The notes under the pieces were generated by a model. That model was not told the origin of the DNA. It saw only the letters and a program-made list of their open reading frames with translations, and searched no databases. A program made the translations under genes and the position numbers. A stretch of 64,000 nt of DNA, from the NCBI GenBank assembly GCA_022478985.1, contig JAKSZP010014547.1, forward strand, positions 62,001 through 126,000. Reading direction: 5' to 3'. This document shows positions 1 through 10,949 of the stretch, in pieces; the first letter of the stretch is position 1, and every line of letters begins with the position of its first letter. Origin of the DNA: Massospora cicadina (lineage: Eukaryota; Entomophthoromycota; Entomophthoromycetes; Entomophthorales; Entomophthoraceae).

Positions 1-406
1 ATATGAGGATCGTGGCCCTTTTAACCAAATAAACTTATCAATAAATATGGAGCGCTTGCTACCACTATACTTCTTCATTTAATATATAAACACAGCAGAT
101 CCTTGCTGTTTTGCTGACTCTTCCACTAAGAACAACCTACCTCTGATCCTCTCATCCTGCTTGTATTATAGCAACTTTGGATGGTACCACTACCATGGCT
201 TAGTAATTCACCTCGCTGTATCTCATTGGTTACTTCAATTCTTCATTCATTAATTCATAACTGTCCAATTCAGCTGATTACTAGTAACCCAATATCGCCT
301 CATTTCGAAGTGCTTCAATTACATTTACTGGTTCAATTCTAGCAGATTCCATTCATTTCGCCATATTAACTTAGGGCTTATCATCCAGTAATATTGGAAT
401 CGCGAC
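1..406 (-). repeat. Partial LTR of P-family gypsy element
   Basis: In minus orientation this segment begins TGTCGCGATTCCAATATTACTGG-like at 406 and can be followed to the left edge. It matches the LTR at 61,169-61,715, which begins TGTCACAATTCCAATATGACTGG; several stretches, for example GGTTCAATTCTA near 330, agree between the two. It is therefore an LTR of the same family in the opposite orientation. The rest of this element would lie left of the window if this is its 5' LTR. It abuts a broken LINE-like fragment and the pol of element G, so it probably inserted there. Confidence 0.75.
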
Positions 407-429
407 AAAAGGGATTATCATAAATTAAA

Positions 430-690
430 AAAATTCCTATATAGCCTTAGGTTATCAGCCTAGGAAGCCATATCAGATGGTGAGGAGGCTTTGAGGAAAC
501 TTTTGTCTGGCGCCCGCTTTAGCTGGTGGACCATGGCGGACAGCATTGGGGTGGGAGCATCAGCGACATGGGGCATAAGGAGGTATAGTTGGGGGCTTTC
601 TTCATTAAGAGGCTGGCGGTGTCCATCGCCTCAACGTATTGAGCAATTTGACGCTCAGCAAAAATGATGAGAGCTGGCACACAAGTAAAT
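430..690 (-). mobile_element. 5'- and 3'-truncated copy of ORF1-only element C
   Basis: Read on the minus strand, the segment around 500-600 encodes MPHVADAPTPMLSAMVHQL, which aligns with PHPVDAPTPLLSALIHFF near the end of element C (about 20,985-21,035) and with the copy at 35,593-35,879. Beyond the coding part the DNA also resembles C (CCTCACCATCTGATATGG against CCCACTGCCAAGATGGG). The tail expected at its 3' end is missing, probably cut by the LTR at 1-406. It lies inside the RNase H of element G, so it is a truncated insertion there. The exact edges are not resolved. Confidence 0.55.
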
Positions 691-1440
691 GACTTGATGC
701 GCTGGCTTACCCTTCTTTATCCATTTTCACTAAGATGGCGCCCATACCCACGTCGCTGGCATCAGTGTATATATAGAAGGATTTTGCAAAGTTGTATATT
801 AAAATTGGGGTTTTCATTAGCTTTTTTTGAGTTGGTTGAAGGCATTTTCTTGTTCTTATTCCCAATTGGAAGATACTACTTTGTTCAGCAGGTGCATAAG
901 TGGCTTAAAGGTGTTATTGAAGTTTAGACATATTGGCGTTAGTATCCAACCATGCCAAGAACAAATGGACGTCTTCCTTGCACTTGGGGAAATCATACTG
1001 ACAATAGTTCTTACTTTTTCTTGATGAGACTTGATACCTCTTTGGTTTACTTCGCAGCTAAAATTTTTTTAACTAATTATATAGAAACGAGCTTTTGCTT
1101 CTTTTCCATTGAAGATTGTTCTCTCTCAGTTGTGTGAAAACCTCCATCAGTTGTTCCATTAATCCTTGAACGTCTTGATAAATATTTTGATGTTCTCTAA
1201 GTAGATGAGCACACTCTTCATACTTGAATATACAAAAATCTATTCAATTACTCTCTGTAACATAGTTAAGGAGTCTCACAAGCCCTGTGGCTTACATGAT
1301 GGTTTTTACAGTCCTTGGTAATAATTGTCAGAGCTCAAAACTGTGGCCAAAGACAGATAAAAATAAGGTTAGAATTGAGTCTCCTACGCATACCAATAAT
1401 TTTGTTTCTCAACCCCCAATTTAGCAAAAACATCAGCTCT
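691..1440 (-). pseudogene. Element G pol: RT palm/thumb and RNase H (broken)
   Basis: This is Ty3/gypsy polymerase on the minus strand. At about 1,169-1,204 it reads YLENIKIFIKTF, the position of the YxDD catalytic box of gypsy RT with both aspartates lost. At about 790-870 it reads NWEQEQENAFNQLKKA, the typical RT-thumb to RNase H linker, and at 735-772 IYTDASDVGMGAI, the first RNase H motif with its aspartate kept. Several stops interrupt it. It continues the RT that breaks off at 8,297 on the other side of element B. The integrase and 3' LTR of G are expected left of the window. The neighbouring C-type fragment truncates the RNase H. Confidence 0.8.
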
Positions 1441-1855
1441 TGAACTAACTGATGGAAGTAAAAAGATCCAGATGCAATTAAAACTGAGGTGACAAAGAGG
1501 ACACCTTTTTGATTCTGGAAGACTACCATGACACAAAGGAAGATGTGTCATCATGCAACTCTTCCTGAAGCTCAAGGAATCCCAATATTCAGTCCAAAAG
1601 TAAAAACTTCCTGTGCGCAACAAACCCTATCACCCTGTAGATATCCCAACCTTTTGATCTTTGATTTATTGTTTTAATTATTAATTTTTTAGATAAGTTT
1701 CTACCTTTAGGATTTTATTGGGTTTATTCAGCAATCATTGGCAATCCCATTGGTTCTAGACGCTTACTTTATATTTTTATAAAAGATAACGAAATTTGAC
1801 CCTGAGCACAAGAAGCCTGTTCCTTCACTCAGCCCTGAGTTCTACAGTGCTGACA
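1441..1855 (+). repeat. 5' LTR of element B
   Basis: It starts TGAACTAACTGATGG and ends GTGCTGACA. It aligns over its length with 7,885-8,296, for example at AAGATCCAGATGCAATTAAAA, CTTCCTGAAGCTCAA and CAACAAACCCTATCAC. A TATA-like TTTTATAAAAG lies near 1,775. The two LTRs differ at many sites, so the insertion is old. Confidence 0.85.
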
Positions 1856-1861
1856 GAAAAC

Positions 1862-1879
1862 TTGTGCTCCATACTGGGC
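1862..1879 (+). other. Primer binding site of element B (decayed)
   Basis: TTGTGCTCCATACTGGGC lies six bases after the 5' LTR. It resembles TGGTGCTCACTACAGGGG, found beside the LTRs of eight other elements in this window. By position it is the minus-strand primer binding site. Confidence 0.55.
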
Positions 1880-2949
1880 TTCCAAGTTGACATTAAAGTG
1901 TGAGGATGTAAAAAGGAAGACGGAAAATAACCCAGTACAAGAAACCTCAAAGATAATAGGATTAGAACCATTACCCATTAGATCAGCAATTCTTGCTTGA
2001 AGTAGGCGTCACTGTCCCAGCTATTCTTGAATTTATGGCTGAATAAAGAGGTGAAGTGCCCCTTGTAGGACAAAGCAAATATTAATTATAAATTGCCAAT
2101 ATCAGCCCAATTGTACAGCAACTACTCAATGGTAATAATGTTCCTGAGGATATTCTAATAAGGTCAGAGAATCAGCTTCTACCTCCACCATGAGAGAACT
2201 AAAGTCTACCTCCTAGTTTACCTGCCACAAAAATTGAAAACAAGAATGGATCAGTACCTTCACAACTTTTTTCACCTGGGCATTTATTACATTTTGCAAA
2301 TTTTAAGTCTACACCACCAATAAGTATTGCGGCAATTGGAAATGATCCAATTAATTCATTCAGTTACCTATGAATTATCAATCTGCCTCCTCTTTTTTCC
2401 AAGAGAAACAAAATGTTAATATCAAATTAACGATTAAATAAATATGTTATATGCCAGGTGACCTTATAGGATGAAGTAGCCTTTTCATAATTAAGTAATT
2501 AACTCACAATCCAAGTGTATGCGCCATATATGAAGCTTACCTTCACGTCAGACATACTACCAATCCCTATTGAATCATTTTTACAACCTCAAAGAACAGT
2601 GGAAAAAGGTTTTGTGCGATTTGAGAATGTCTTACAACAAGCCCAACCAGGAGCGTAATGCTCTGCTGGTCCCAAAGGGCCTTTGGCTACCAAAGTCCCC
2701 CCAGACCAAGGGGACTTATTATGATCCAAGAGCCTCAAGGGGATAGTGGACCTATAGGGCCCTAGGATTATTTTCTCCATGGGCCTCTTAGGGTACTGGC
2801 TATCCAAGCCGAATGGGAACACCTGAGACGTCAGCTCCCCTGGTCCACTTGGAACAGAAGGATCTTCCAGCCATCAGGAGGAAGATGGGCTTTTGGCCTC
2901 CTGACCCCCAGACCCCTGGTCCTCCTGAACCTACCATGGATAAACTTGA

Positions 2950-4000
2950 AGATGATGCTTTTCTTCTCAATTGAGTAATATTAAAAGTTATGTCACCTTA
3001 TCTGAATCTCAGGTTGCAGCTGTCACATATGGCTGTGGTGTGGATATGAAGGCTGACCTCTTGACCCCAATTATAACTTTGAAGCCTTAGATGATGGTCT
3101 CATAAATATTATTAGTTTTCCCAATTAAAGGTTTTCAATTAGCTCGCATTGATGACTAGCTCGCCAACTTATCAGTCAAATTGAGGCCATCAAAGCAGAA
3201 TAAAATATCCATTAATACCATTATAGAAGCCCAGAGCTAGAATTGTAAGGACTCAAGGAGCAGCTAACCAAAAGTCCACCGCTACCACCATAATGACTCT
3301 TTATAAAGACCTACAGAATAATGTAAATGATTTGAGGGATCAGTTTATTCAGATGCGACCCACCAAATATAACATTAATGAAGCTTGATTCCTGCTCCCC
3401 TTGAACCAAATGGGAGTAACGTTTTATCTAGCCACCTGATTAAGTCAAATCGCCTAGGAAATCATGGTCCCTTAACTGAAGAACAGTTTATCTTTAAGCT
3501 AAGCTAAGACAACCTTAATAAAAAATTTTGGAAGCAATAAGACCCTGTTTCATAGAAGCAGGCCTTCCTGTATATTTGAATCCAACATGGAAAATCCCCT
3601 AATGAGTTTGCCAAATGATTTTGCTATGAGGCACAGACCTTGGTTGCCTGTGATCGTATTTCTCTATATGATACCATTATTACTGTCGTCTCTGCCTTGA
3701 CTTCTCACCCAACTTGCAGTTAAAATTTGCACCATCAAGAGAAACTTCATGATCATATAGTTTTAAAGAAGTTTTTGTTAAAATCCCTGCCAGTCTACAT
3801 ATAGAAGGCCTCCAATCCCAGCTTCTCTTCAAACTAAAGCCCCCAGAGCAATAATCTTGAGAAGAAGAGAGCTAATAAGAAATATACAATGTCTTACTGC
3901 AGAAGACGGCGGCACACGGCTGAAGAGTGCTACAAGAGAATCTCTAGTGAGGAGGGGAAATCCACATCCACATTAAGGAAGAGGCTCTTCATGTTGACAA
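2950..4000 (+). pseudogene. Element B gag (broken)
   Basis: Shifting plus-strand frames give a gag-like order. At about 3,590-3,740 there is a capsid-type stretch including NEFAK.FCYEAQTLVACDRI and then a Cys/His zinc knuckle at about 3,889-3,932. The knuckle reads SYC-RRRR-H-TAEE-C, that is CX2CX4HX4C with the first Cys position occupied by Met. The protein would package element RNA in virus-like particles. Stops and frameshifts throughout make it nonfunctional. The start of gag between the LTR and 2,950 is not recognisable. Confidence 0.65.
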
Positions 4001-4209
4001 TTACCCTATGCCTCGACCATATACTTCTCAGGTTATCATTTCTGCTGACCCTTCTACTAGCAATACCTTTAATATGTCTATTGAAAGTAAAAAACACAGT
4101 GATTTGGATTACTCTTGTATTTTCTGTGTCCCTCTGATTTATTTCTTTACCCTAAAGCTGCAGTTTGGGTACTCATTTACCAAAGTGGAAGTTCAAATAT
4201 ACAAATTTA

Positions 4210-7200
4210 AAGTCTAATCCATTGTTGAAACTGGATCCCAGTGAATATTATATACTCCAAACTTTTCAATCATATCAAAGGTGCGCCTGACCTTCAACAC
4301 AGTGTAGAGTACAGAACTGTGGGCCCCCATTGCACTAGGTCACTCATTGCTTACTTGGACTTACCCATGTGTTTTGGGAAGCTTACTATAAAACCCTGTT
4401 TTGGTTCTTGAGAATCAGAGCTACAACTTATTAGTGATGCAATTTCTGTGTGAGCGCTCTAGGATTTTTACCTATATAAGTACTGTTTATTTATACATGG
4501 TCATCACATACTAGTTATCTTCCATACGCTATAACCATGAAGTAATATCCTAATAGAAGAATCTACCATATGGAAGATGAACAGAATCCATACTAAATTG
4601 AATATCATGTAATCAAACTCTGTATAAACATTCCTCCTTAGTCTGCTGAGGTTCAAGAAGGAATGCCTTTATACCCTCGATCTCAAGTTGTATTCCCACC
4701 TCAGTAGCAAATTATAGTAGATACTGCATCCAAGTACACATTCCACCTGTTATACGCTAAAAGTTCGCAGGATTGATAATCCATCAAGGATAAATTGCCT
4801 TCCCCGGCGTCCTGGACCTCACCTATTCTGGGACCATATTGGTTTTCTAGGTAGTCTAACTCCAACATCTCTTATCATAATGAAAAAGGTATATAGCTAA
4901 AGTTTGCCTATTGCCTGTCAACAAATTACTTTTATACATAAATTTTTTACTCTCCAGGATTTCAGACTTGAGTATTATCCTAATATATCTACCATCAAAT
5001 ATATTATTGGCTTGGACCTCACCAAAACTCAATGAGAGGCAACTGAGAGACTCTTAGCCAAATACTCCAATACCTTCTCTTCTGGGCCTTACGATTTTTG
5101 ATAAATGACTGAAGTGACTCATTGGGTAGATACTGGAGACGATTTTTCAATATGAATCAAGCCTCATTAAAAATCCAAATTGGTTGAAGCCCAAGTAACC
5201 ATCAGATTAAAACAAATTTAGGAGGCCAAGCCTATTAAAACCTTCACAAAGACCTTGAGCTTCGCCTCTACTGTTAGTGAAGGAGAAAGAAAAGACCCAT
5301 CACGTGGTAATGGATAATTAAAAACTGGAATCAATCATCTGAAAGGACAGCAATCCCTTACCTAGTATTGACAATTCCCTTTGGATTCTGGTTGGATCAA
5401 GTTTTCTCTGCTATGGATCTAGCTAGTGGGTACTGACAAATATACATTTCCCAAGAAAACCAAGTGAAGTGCGCTCACATTGTTATAGAGGTCCTATTCA
5501 AGCTGACTCAAATGCTGCAGGGCTATGCAATGCCCCTGCTGCGTTCCAACAAGCCACAGACGGCATTTAGGGGACCTGAAGAAGTCCAGTGTCTTTGTGT
5601 ATTTAGATTAAATTAACGTGTTTCACAGACTTTTGGCTCCATTATTGACCACAAATGTCAAATATTTGACCAATTACGATCAGCATCTCTAATATTAAGA
5701 CCCCTAAAATAATTCTTTTATCAGCGTTAACTGGAGTTCTTAGGGCATAAGTTAACCAACGAAGGTATACAACCATTGCCAAATAAAGTTAAGGCCATAC
5801 AAGAGATGTCCCCACCTAGGAGCTAAGGGGCATTTAAGGTTTTGGGGAATGGTGCGTTATTACCACCAATTTATCCACCATTTTGCTGAGCTTGTAGAGC
5901 CCCTGGTCTACCTGTTACAGAAAAATGTGCCTTCCCACTGGGAGTTATAAAAAACAATCCTGTGATGCCTTATGACTGACATTAGCTAAATCAATGTACC
6001 AATACATCATAATTTAATAGGCCTTTACTGCTTTTTACCAATGCTAGCAATGGTGCCGGTGGTGCCATTCTGGCGCATCACAATGACAACCAGGTAGACT
6101 ATCCAATTGTGTACTTCAAAAAGACTCTCTCCAATGCAGAACAAAACTATAGTATCATCAGGTGTGAGTGTTCAGTGGTAAATCTAAATTATTTGAGGTG
6201 GGTTGACCTTGGGACATATATACCACACTGAGAATGTTTTCTAGCCAGTACAGGTTTCAAACTCAAAACTTGCACTAGGGGTGGAAGCAGTTTTATCCAC
6301 TCAGCTAACCACCCATCAGTGGTTAATATAGCCATTAAAAATTCCCCCATTTCCTTTATGTGATTCAATTTACTGTGATAACTAATCAAGACTCCCTTAA
6401 ATGGATACAACAGATGCATGATCCTGATAGCCATTTAGACTGGTGGGATTTATGATTAAAAACTATAATTTTTGATTGTCCATAAACCCAGCGCCATACA
6501 CCAAGACGCTGACGGTCTCTCACAATTGCCAGACCTGAAAGTTTTATCTGCTGAGGAGGACCCCTTATATGACCTCATTTGTCTTTCAATATATGGTCAC
6601 TAGAAGCTCCTGAAAGTCAGAGTGAGCTTAAATGGTGAGCGATTTATAGTTAAATAACTGATGGCATGCTCTATAGGTTAGCAAAGAAAATGTAGGTCCC
6701 TTATGTCTACCCCTCTGATTGTATTGATGTCATTATGGAAGGGCATACTACCACTGGACATGGGGTAGTTCAAAAACTCATCAATAGTAGAAATCTCAAT
6801 ATTCTGTATTGAAACGCTCAACTCAATCCAAGATGTTTTAGAAGCCTGTATATATTGTTGTCAGCATGATAGGCCTAACCCAAGGTCTCAACATCAAGTA
6901 GTTGCACTATCAGCCCTTTTCCACATGGTAAGCATCAATGTCATAAGTCCTCTGTATAACAGAGTTCACGGTTACCAAAATATAATTTTGGCTGTGGATC
7001 ACCTTTTAAAATGGATCAAAGCGGTATCCATCCCTATGGCAACTGCTCAGCAACCACCTTATCTCTGTACTGAAAACTTTTCAAACAGCATGGTAAACTA
7101 AGAGTGCTTCTATCCAAAAAATGGCCTAAATCTCACCTCAGAAGTGACCTGAGAATAGACTGCCCTATTTAACACTTTCCAGGATTTTGAAGCACCCTAC

Positions 7201-7800
7201 AACCCCTCCACTAATGGAGCTGTATGAAGAGCTAATGGAACTTATATCTCATTTATGAGGAAAAGGATTCTACCGACTTGCTATAATGAATTATCTTCAA
7301 ACTAAGTGCTCTAATTGCCTATTGGGTAAGCTAACACAGGGCGATAAAGATGTACCCTTTAAGGTGCTTTATGGCAGGGAGCCCCTCTTACTAAGTATTA
7401 TACAACCCATGCTGATGTTGAAAACTATTGGAACTTTTTAATCACTCTGCAAGCTTTAACTTATAAAATTGTCTGACTACAGTACCTGACCATGAATTAT
7501 TTGGTTAATACCACGTCCAAGGAGATGTGACAAAGCAATTTATGACGACTCTTTTTGACAGTTTACCAATCATGGTACTTATCAATGTTCTATCTCCATC
7601 GCCCTGGAGGAAGAACCAACAAGCTTGCTACCTCCTGGTATGGTCCATATAAAGCCCTTATAAACATGGGTCAGAATATCATTTTGTCAGCGTTGACAAG
7701 AGCGCAGTAATCAACTGGATACATGGGAGATTTCTTAGAACTTTCATACTACTATGACAATACCTTAATGGGAAAATTGTCAGAACTTGAACCGCGGACT
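4210..7800 (+). pseudogene. Element B pol: protease, RT, RNase H, integrase (broken)
   Basis: The plus strand carries the Ty3/gypsy pol order. Protease: VETGSQ.ILYTPNF near 4,215 and NLLVMQFLCE near 4,440. RT: AMDLASGY.QI near 5,412, NAPAAFQQATDGI-like near 5,540, and VFVYLD near 5,595 with the second catalytic Asp lost to a stop. Connection: FWGMVRYYHQFIHHF near 5,845. RNase H: TNASNGAGGAILAHHND near 6,035 (first Asp replaced by Asn), then LSNAEQNYSIIRCE. Integrase core: IILAVDHLLKWIKAVSIP near 6,985. Many stops occur in every part. The RNase H is interrupted by a SINE-like insert at about 6,205-6,345 and resumes with FTVITNQDSLKWIQQM. Confidence 0.8.
6205..6345 (-). mobile_element. tRNA-derived SINE or tRNA pseudogene inside element B
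   Basis: On the minus strand, TTAGCTGAGTGG (6,308-6,297) fits a pol III A box, and GAGTTTGAAACC (6,264-6,253) fits a B box. They are about 32 bases apart, as in a tRNA. The tRNA-like part is about 72 bases, but its acceptor ends do not pair, so it is not a functional tRNA gene. A further stretch of about 40 bases follows. The segment breaks the element B RNase H between ..VVNLNYLRW and FTVITNQ.., which shows it is an insertion. I did not find a clear target duplication or a second copy. Confidence 0.6.
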
Positions 7801-7884
7801 AAGAAGAATTAGATAAGTGAAAAGCAAATCTTCTCCACCCACTGATAGTTTTATTCTTGATCATAATTTAACAAAGGAAGCATA

Positions 7885-8296
7885 AGAACTATCTGACGGA
7901 AGGAGATAAGATCCAGATGCAATTAAAACCAATGTGACAAAGAGGCCATCCTATTGATTCCAAAAGACTACCATGACACAAATGAAGGCGTCTCGTCACA
8001 CGCCTCTTCCTGAAGCTCAAAGAGATCCCTATTATTCTTCCAAAAAGGAACTTCTCATGTGCAACAAACCCTATCACACTATAAATATCTCAATCTTCAA
8101 TTAAATGATTTATTGTTTTTATCGCTTAAATATATCTATAAAATAAGCTTCCTCTTTTTTTTGAGGTTATGCAGCAAATCTTGGTCATCCTGGTGGTTCT
8201 GGACACTTGGTGTATTTTTTTTAGATAACCATATTTGACTTTTTGCAGCTTAAAAGCCTATTCCTTTGTCCAGTCCTGCTATCTACAATGCCAACA
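7885..8296 (+). repeat. 3' LTR of element B
   Basis: It aligns with the 5' LTR at 1,441-1,855 and ends ATGCCAACA, corresponding to GTGCTGACA. The expected terminal TG has decayed to AG. A purine-rich tract lies immediately before it. Confidence 0.85.
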
Positions 8297-10193
8297 GCAA
8301 TAAGCGGACACGTCTCTTGGTCTCTAATGCCTGTTACATCTGCCAATATCTGCTTTTCAGGTCCATCACTAAAAAGTAGCGCGATACTCCAAGTCTCTAA
8401 GACATCTTCAATGTGTGGTAGTGGGTATATTCATGTCAGGTTGTTAAGTCTTTTATAATCATGAATAATTGGTGGGTTCCATCCTTCTTTTGAAATAGCA
8501 ATAGGGCCACAACCAAGGACTCTTGGAAGCGTAGCAGGATTTATCCACAAGCTTTTACCTTCTTCAATATTTCTTCTTATAAGGGTGGGTAGCCTGGCAG
8601 ACTAATTACTGTTTCCACTCTAGTACAGGTTTTGTTCAATACAAGTTTCTACCTGTACTAACTAGAAAAAATCTCGGTGTGGTATATTTTCTCTAAGGTC
8701 AACCCATCTTTAATATTTTTAAATATCTTCTTCTTTGCTCTTGGATTATTGTCAAGGCTTTGATAGAAGGGTATGCAAATCTGGAGTCAATATCGTGAAC
8801 GCTTCCTTACAAGGGCTATAAATGTTTGGTACACTACTGAAAATATATGAATGCCGATCCAAAAGTTTCTTAAGTTCAAGCTCAGCATGTGAAGTTTGCT
8901 CTTTCACACAATATTTTTAATGTCAGAAATGATGTTAACTGACTCAATGTCAGTGTAGCGATACATATTCGCTTTAGCAATAGTTTGATCCTTCTTGATC
9001 TTGACATGATACTTGGTAATATTCCCAGGGAGGTCTTTGACTTATACTTAGTATGTAGAATAGTAAATCCAGACATCACTTTAGGTTTCTGGTCTCTAAC
9101 TCCTTTGGGACATTAGATTTTGAGCATCTTCTGTTCCAAGATGTTATAATGGTAACGACCAGAATGACCTTATGTTCTCTGACCAGTAGGTCAGTGTCTT
9201 TGCTGGCTTACAAGGGCAAACCAGACACTAATTTTGATGTTAGTAGTAGCTGCTTTGTTTTTTCAACTTCAGGGTATAAATGACTGGATAAATAGATTGA
9301 TTAGTTTCAACTAGGTATACTTGCTTAATCCGCTACTTTTTAACCTTATTTTAGAACAAAAATGGCATCTGTTAGTTTAGAAGGATAAATGAACTTTGGT
9401 TAAAGTTGATGACTTCTCCAAACTCTTCCAGGAACTAAATTTCTGTGAGGAAAGTGTAATGGTTGCACTCAAACACCTTACCCTGAGCAGACAAGACAAA
9501 GCATCCAAATTATAAGGGTGATGTGGAATCATTCCTGACGCATTTGTTGACTCATGCCAGAAGTTCTAATATGTACTGATAATCAACGTCTAGTGCAAAC
9601 TTCAATCTTTTCAAGGGCTTGTGTGACATAATGTTTTGTGGAGCACTGGTATTCAGTATTGATAATATTTGACTTTGTATATGCAGACTTCCACTTTAGT
9701 AGATGCTCTTACTAATACTCATACTTGAAGTAAGGACAGCAAAGACTGTTTAAATATGTCTTCCTAGAGCTTACAGGAGGGATGAACTCCTTGCAAACCT
9801 CAAATGACTTGCAGACTTCAATTGCAATTTTCTTATCCGTGGTTGCCATGAGATTCTCGCCATCCAATATACAATCAATGATCTGAATGGGCTTGAAAGC
9901 TTAAGACAAGTAAGACTGCTTAATGGGCTCAGAATTAGCTTGGTTAGGTATGAGTTAGCGGGTACAACCACTTTTCTTGAGCCAATGACATAAATTCTTA
10001 CTTAACCCATGATCCAAATATCCATCTTATTGTTTATGCTGGAGTGATGTGCAACCCAATTGAATGATCCCATGGCCTCTTCTTTAGAGTCTACTTTTCT
10101 ATCATTCTTAGGCTTAGGACAACTTCTACATAAGTGCCTTCTTGATGACTGTTGTTACATTTAAACTTGGCACAATTCAGTTACTTCTCTTCT
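8297..10193 (-). pseudogene. Element G: gag C-terminus, protease region and RT N-terminus (broken)
   Basis: Minus-strand reading, high to low coordinates. A gag zinc knuckle lies at about 10,100-10,165 (K-CNNSHQEG, then after a one-base shift HLCRSCPKPKND). A poorly readable protease region follows. RT fingers and palm lie at about 8,300-8,600: FQKKDGTHQLFMIIKDL, then LGVSRYFLVMDLKSRYWQM with the first catalytic Asp kept. The RT breaks exactly at the 3' LTR of element B and resumes at 1,440. Gag breaks at 10,193 where element D inserted and resumes beyond 15,556. Stops and shifts are frequent. Confidence 0.7.
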
Positions 10194-10198
10194 GCTGG

Positions 10199-10926
10199 TG
10201 TTGAAATTAAAGGTTTTTTGGTAGGCTCGCTGGTGCTTTTTTCACCAGAATATCAACAATAATTTTACAGGAGAAATGATACTCTCAGCTGCGGGAATAA
10301 ATTTTTAGGGGGATGTATATGCCGTTTATATTAAAGTAAAACCTCTTTTTTGTATACTAAATTGTTGGACTTTTATGAGTTTTTAGGTGGCGGCGAGGGG
10401 ATCAAAAACGTACACTCTCAATAGCTTGATGTTTAGTATTTATTGTGTCAAGGCTTAAAGTTAAGATTAGGTTAGAAATGTCCAGATTAGGGAATTTGGG
10501 GATCTGACCTTTAATAGCTCTTAAAACACCCCTCGCTTTGATGGAATGGCAAATGGAGGATCTATGGCAGGTAGGAAAAAATTATGAGGTAAGGATTTAA
10601 TATTTGGCCCAATTGTCAGCTAAGAGATTATTTGCACCTTGCGGGACCACCTCTAAGCCTATAAAAGGGGGTGGTCTCCGCTTAGGTGTTTGTAGTAATT
10701 TAGAGCTGGGTAAGGGAGGAACTTCAGGCAGACTCCCCGATTCTGCTTCATGTTCAGTGCAATCTGACTGCTAAACTCGTGCTATTTGCCCAAGTAGTTT
10801 TAATAAAAGTGTTACCCAAATTTGAGGGGTTCTAATGGGAATTGACTATGGTTTTTTTTGGAAATATTCTGATTATTTATCTCTAAAACAATCTTATTAA
10901 TACATCATACTTGTAATTGACTGACA
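10199..10926 (-). repeat. 3' LTR of element D
   Basis: On the plus strand it runs from TGTTGAAATT to ATTGACTGACA and aligns throughout with 14,816-15,550. Shared blocks include TTTTTTGGTAGGCTC, GATGGAATGGC and TATAAAAGGGGGTGGTCTCC. A solo LTR at 32,070-32,817 is a more distant relative. Confidence 0.9.
10660..10668 (+). promoter_or_regulatory. TATA box antisense to element D (3' LTR copy)
   Basis: TATAAAAGG followed by GGGTGGTCTCCGCTTAGG lies on the strand opposite to the element's genes. The same box occurs at 15,282-15,290 in the 5' LTR and at 32,556-32,564 in solo LTR F. Whether it drives transcription is inference. Confidence 0.45.
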
Positions 10927-10949
10927 TTAACTCCTTCAAGAGTGGTAGG

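Larger units (their letters stand above)
1441..8296 (+). mobile_element. Element B: full-length degenerate Ty3/gypsy element
   Basis: A pair of similar direct repeats (1,441-1,855 and 7,885-8,296) flanks a plus-strand gag-protease-RT-RNase H-integrase order, so this is a complete but dead LTR retrotransposon of about 6.9 kb. It interrupts the minus-strand RT of element G: G fingers and palm start lie right of 8,297, palm end and RNase H left of 1,440. A decayed primer binding site follows the 5' LTR, and a purine tract (AAAGGAAGCAT at about 7,874-7,884) precedes the 3' LTR. The 5-bp flanks GCTCT and GCAAT only partly match, which fits an old insertion. A SINE-like insert sits in its RNase H. 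Confidence 0.85.

Noticed and set aside
664..1137. Overlapping plus-strand frames near the left end
   Set aside because: The minus strand encodes clear RT and RNase H motifs of element G over the same bases.
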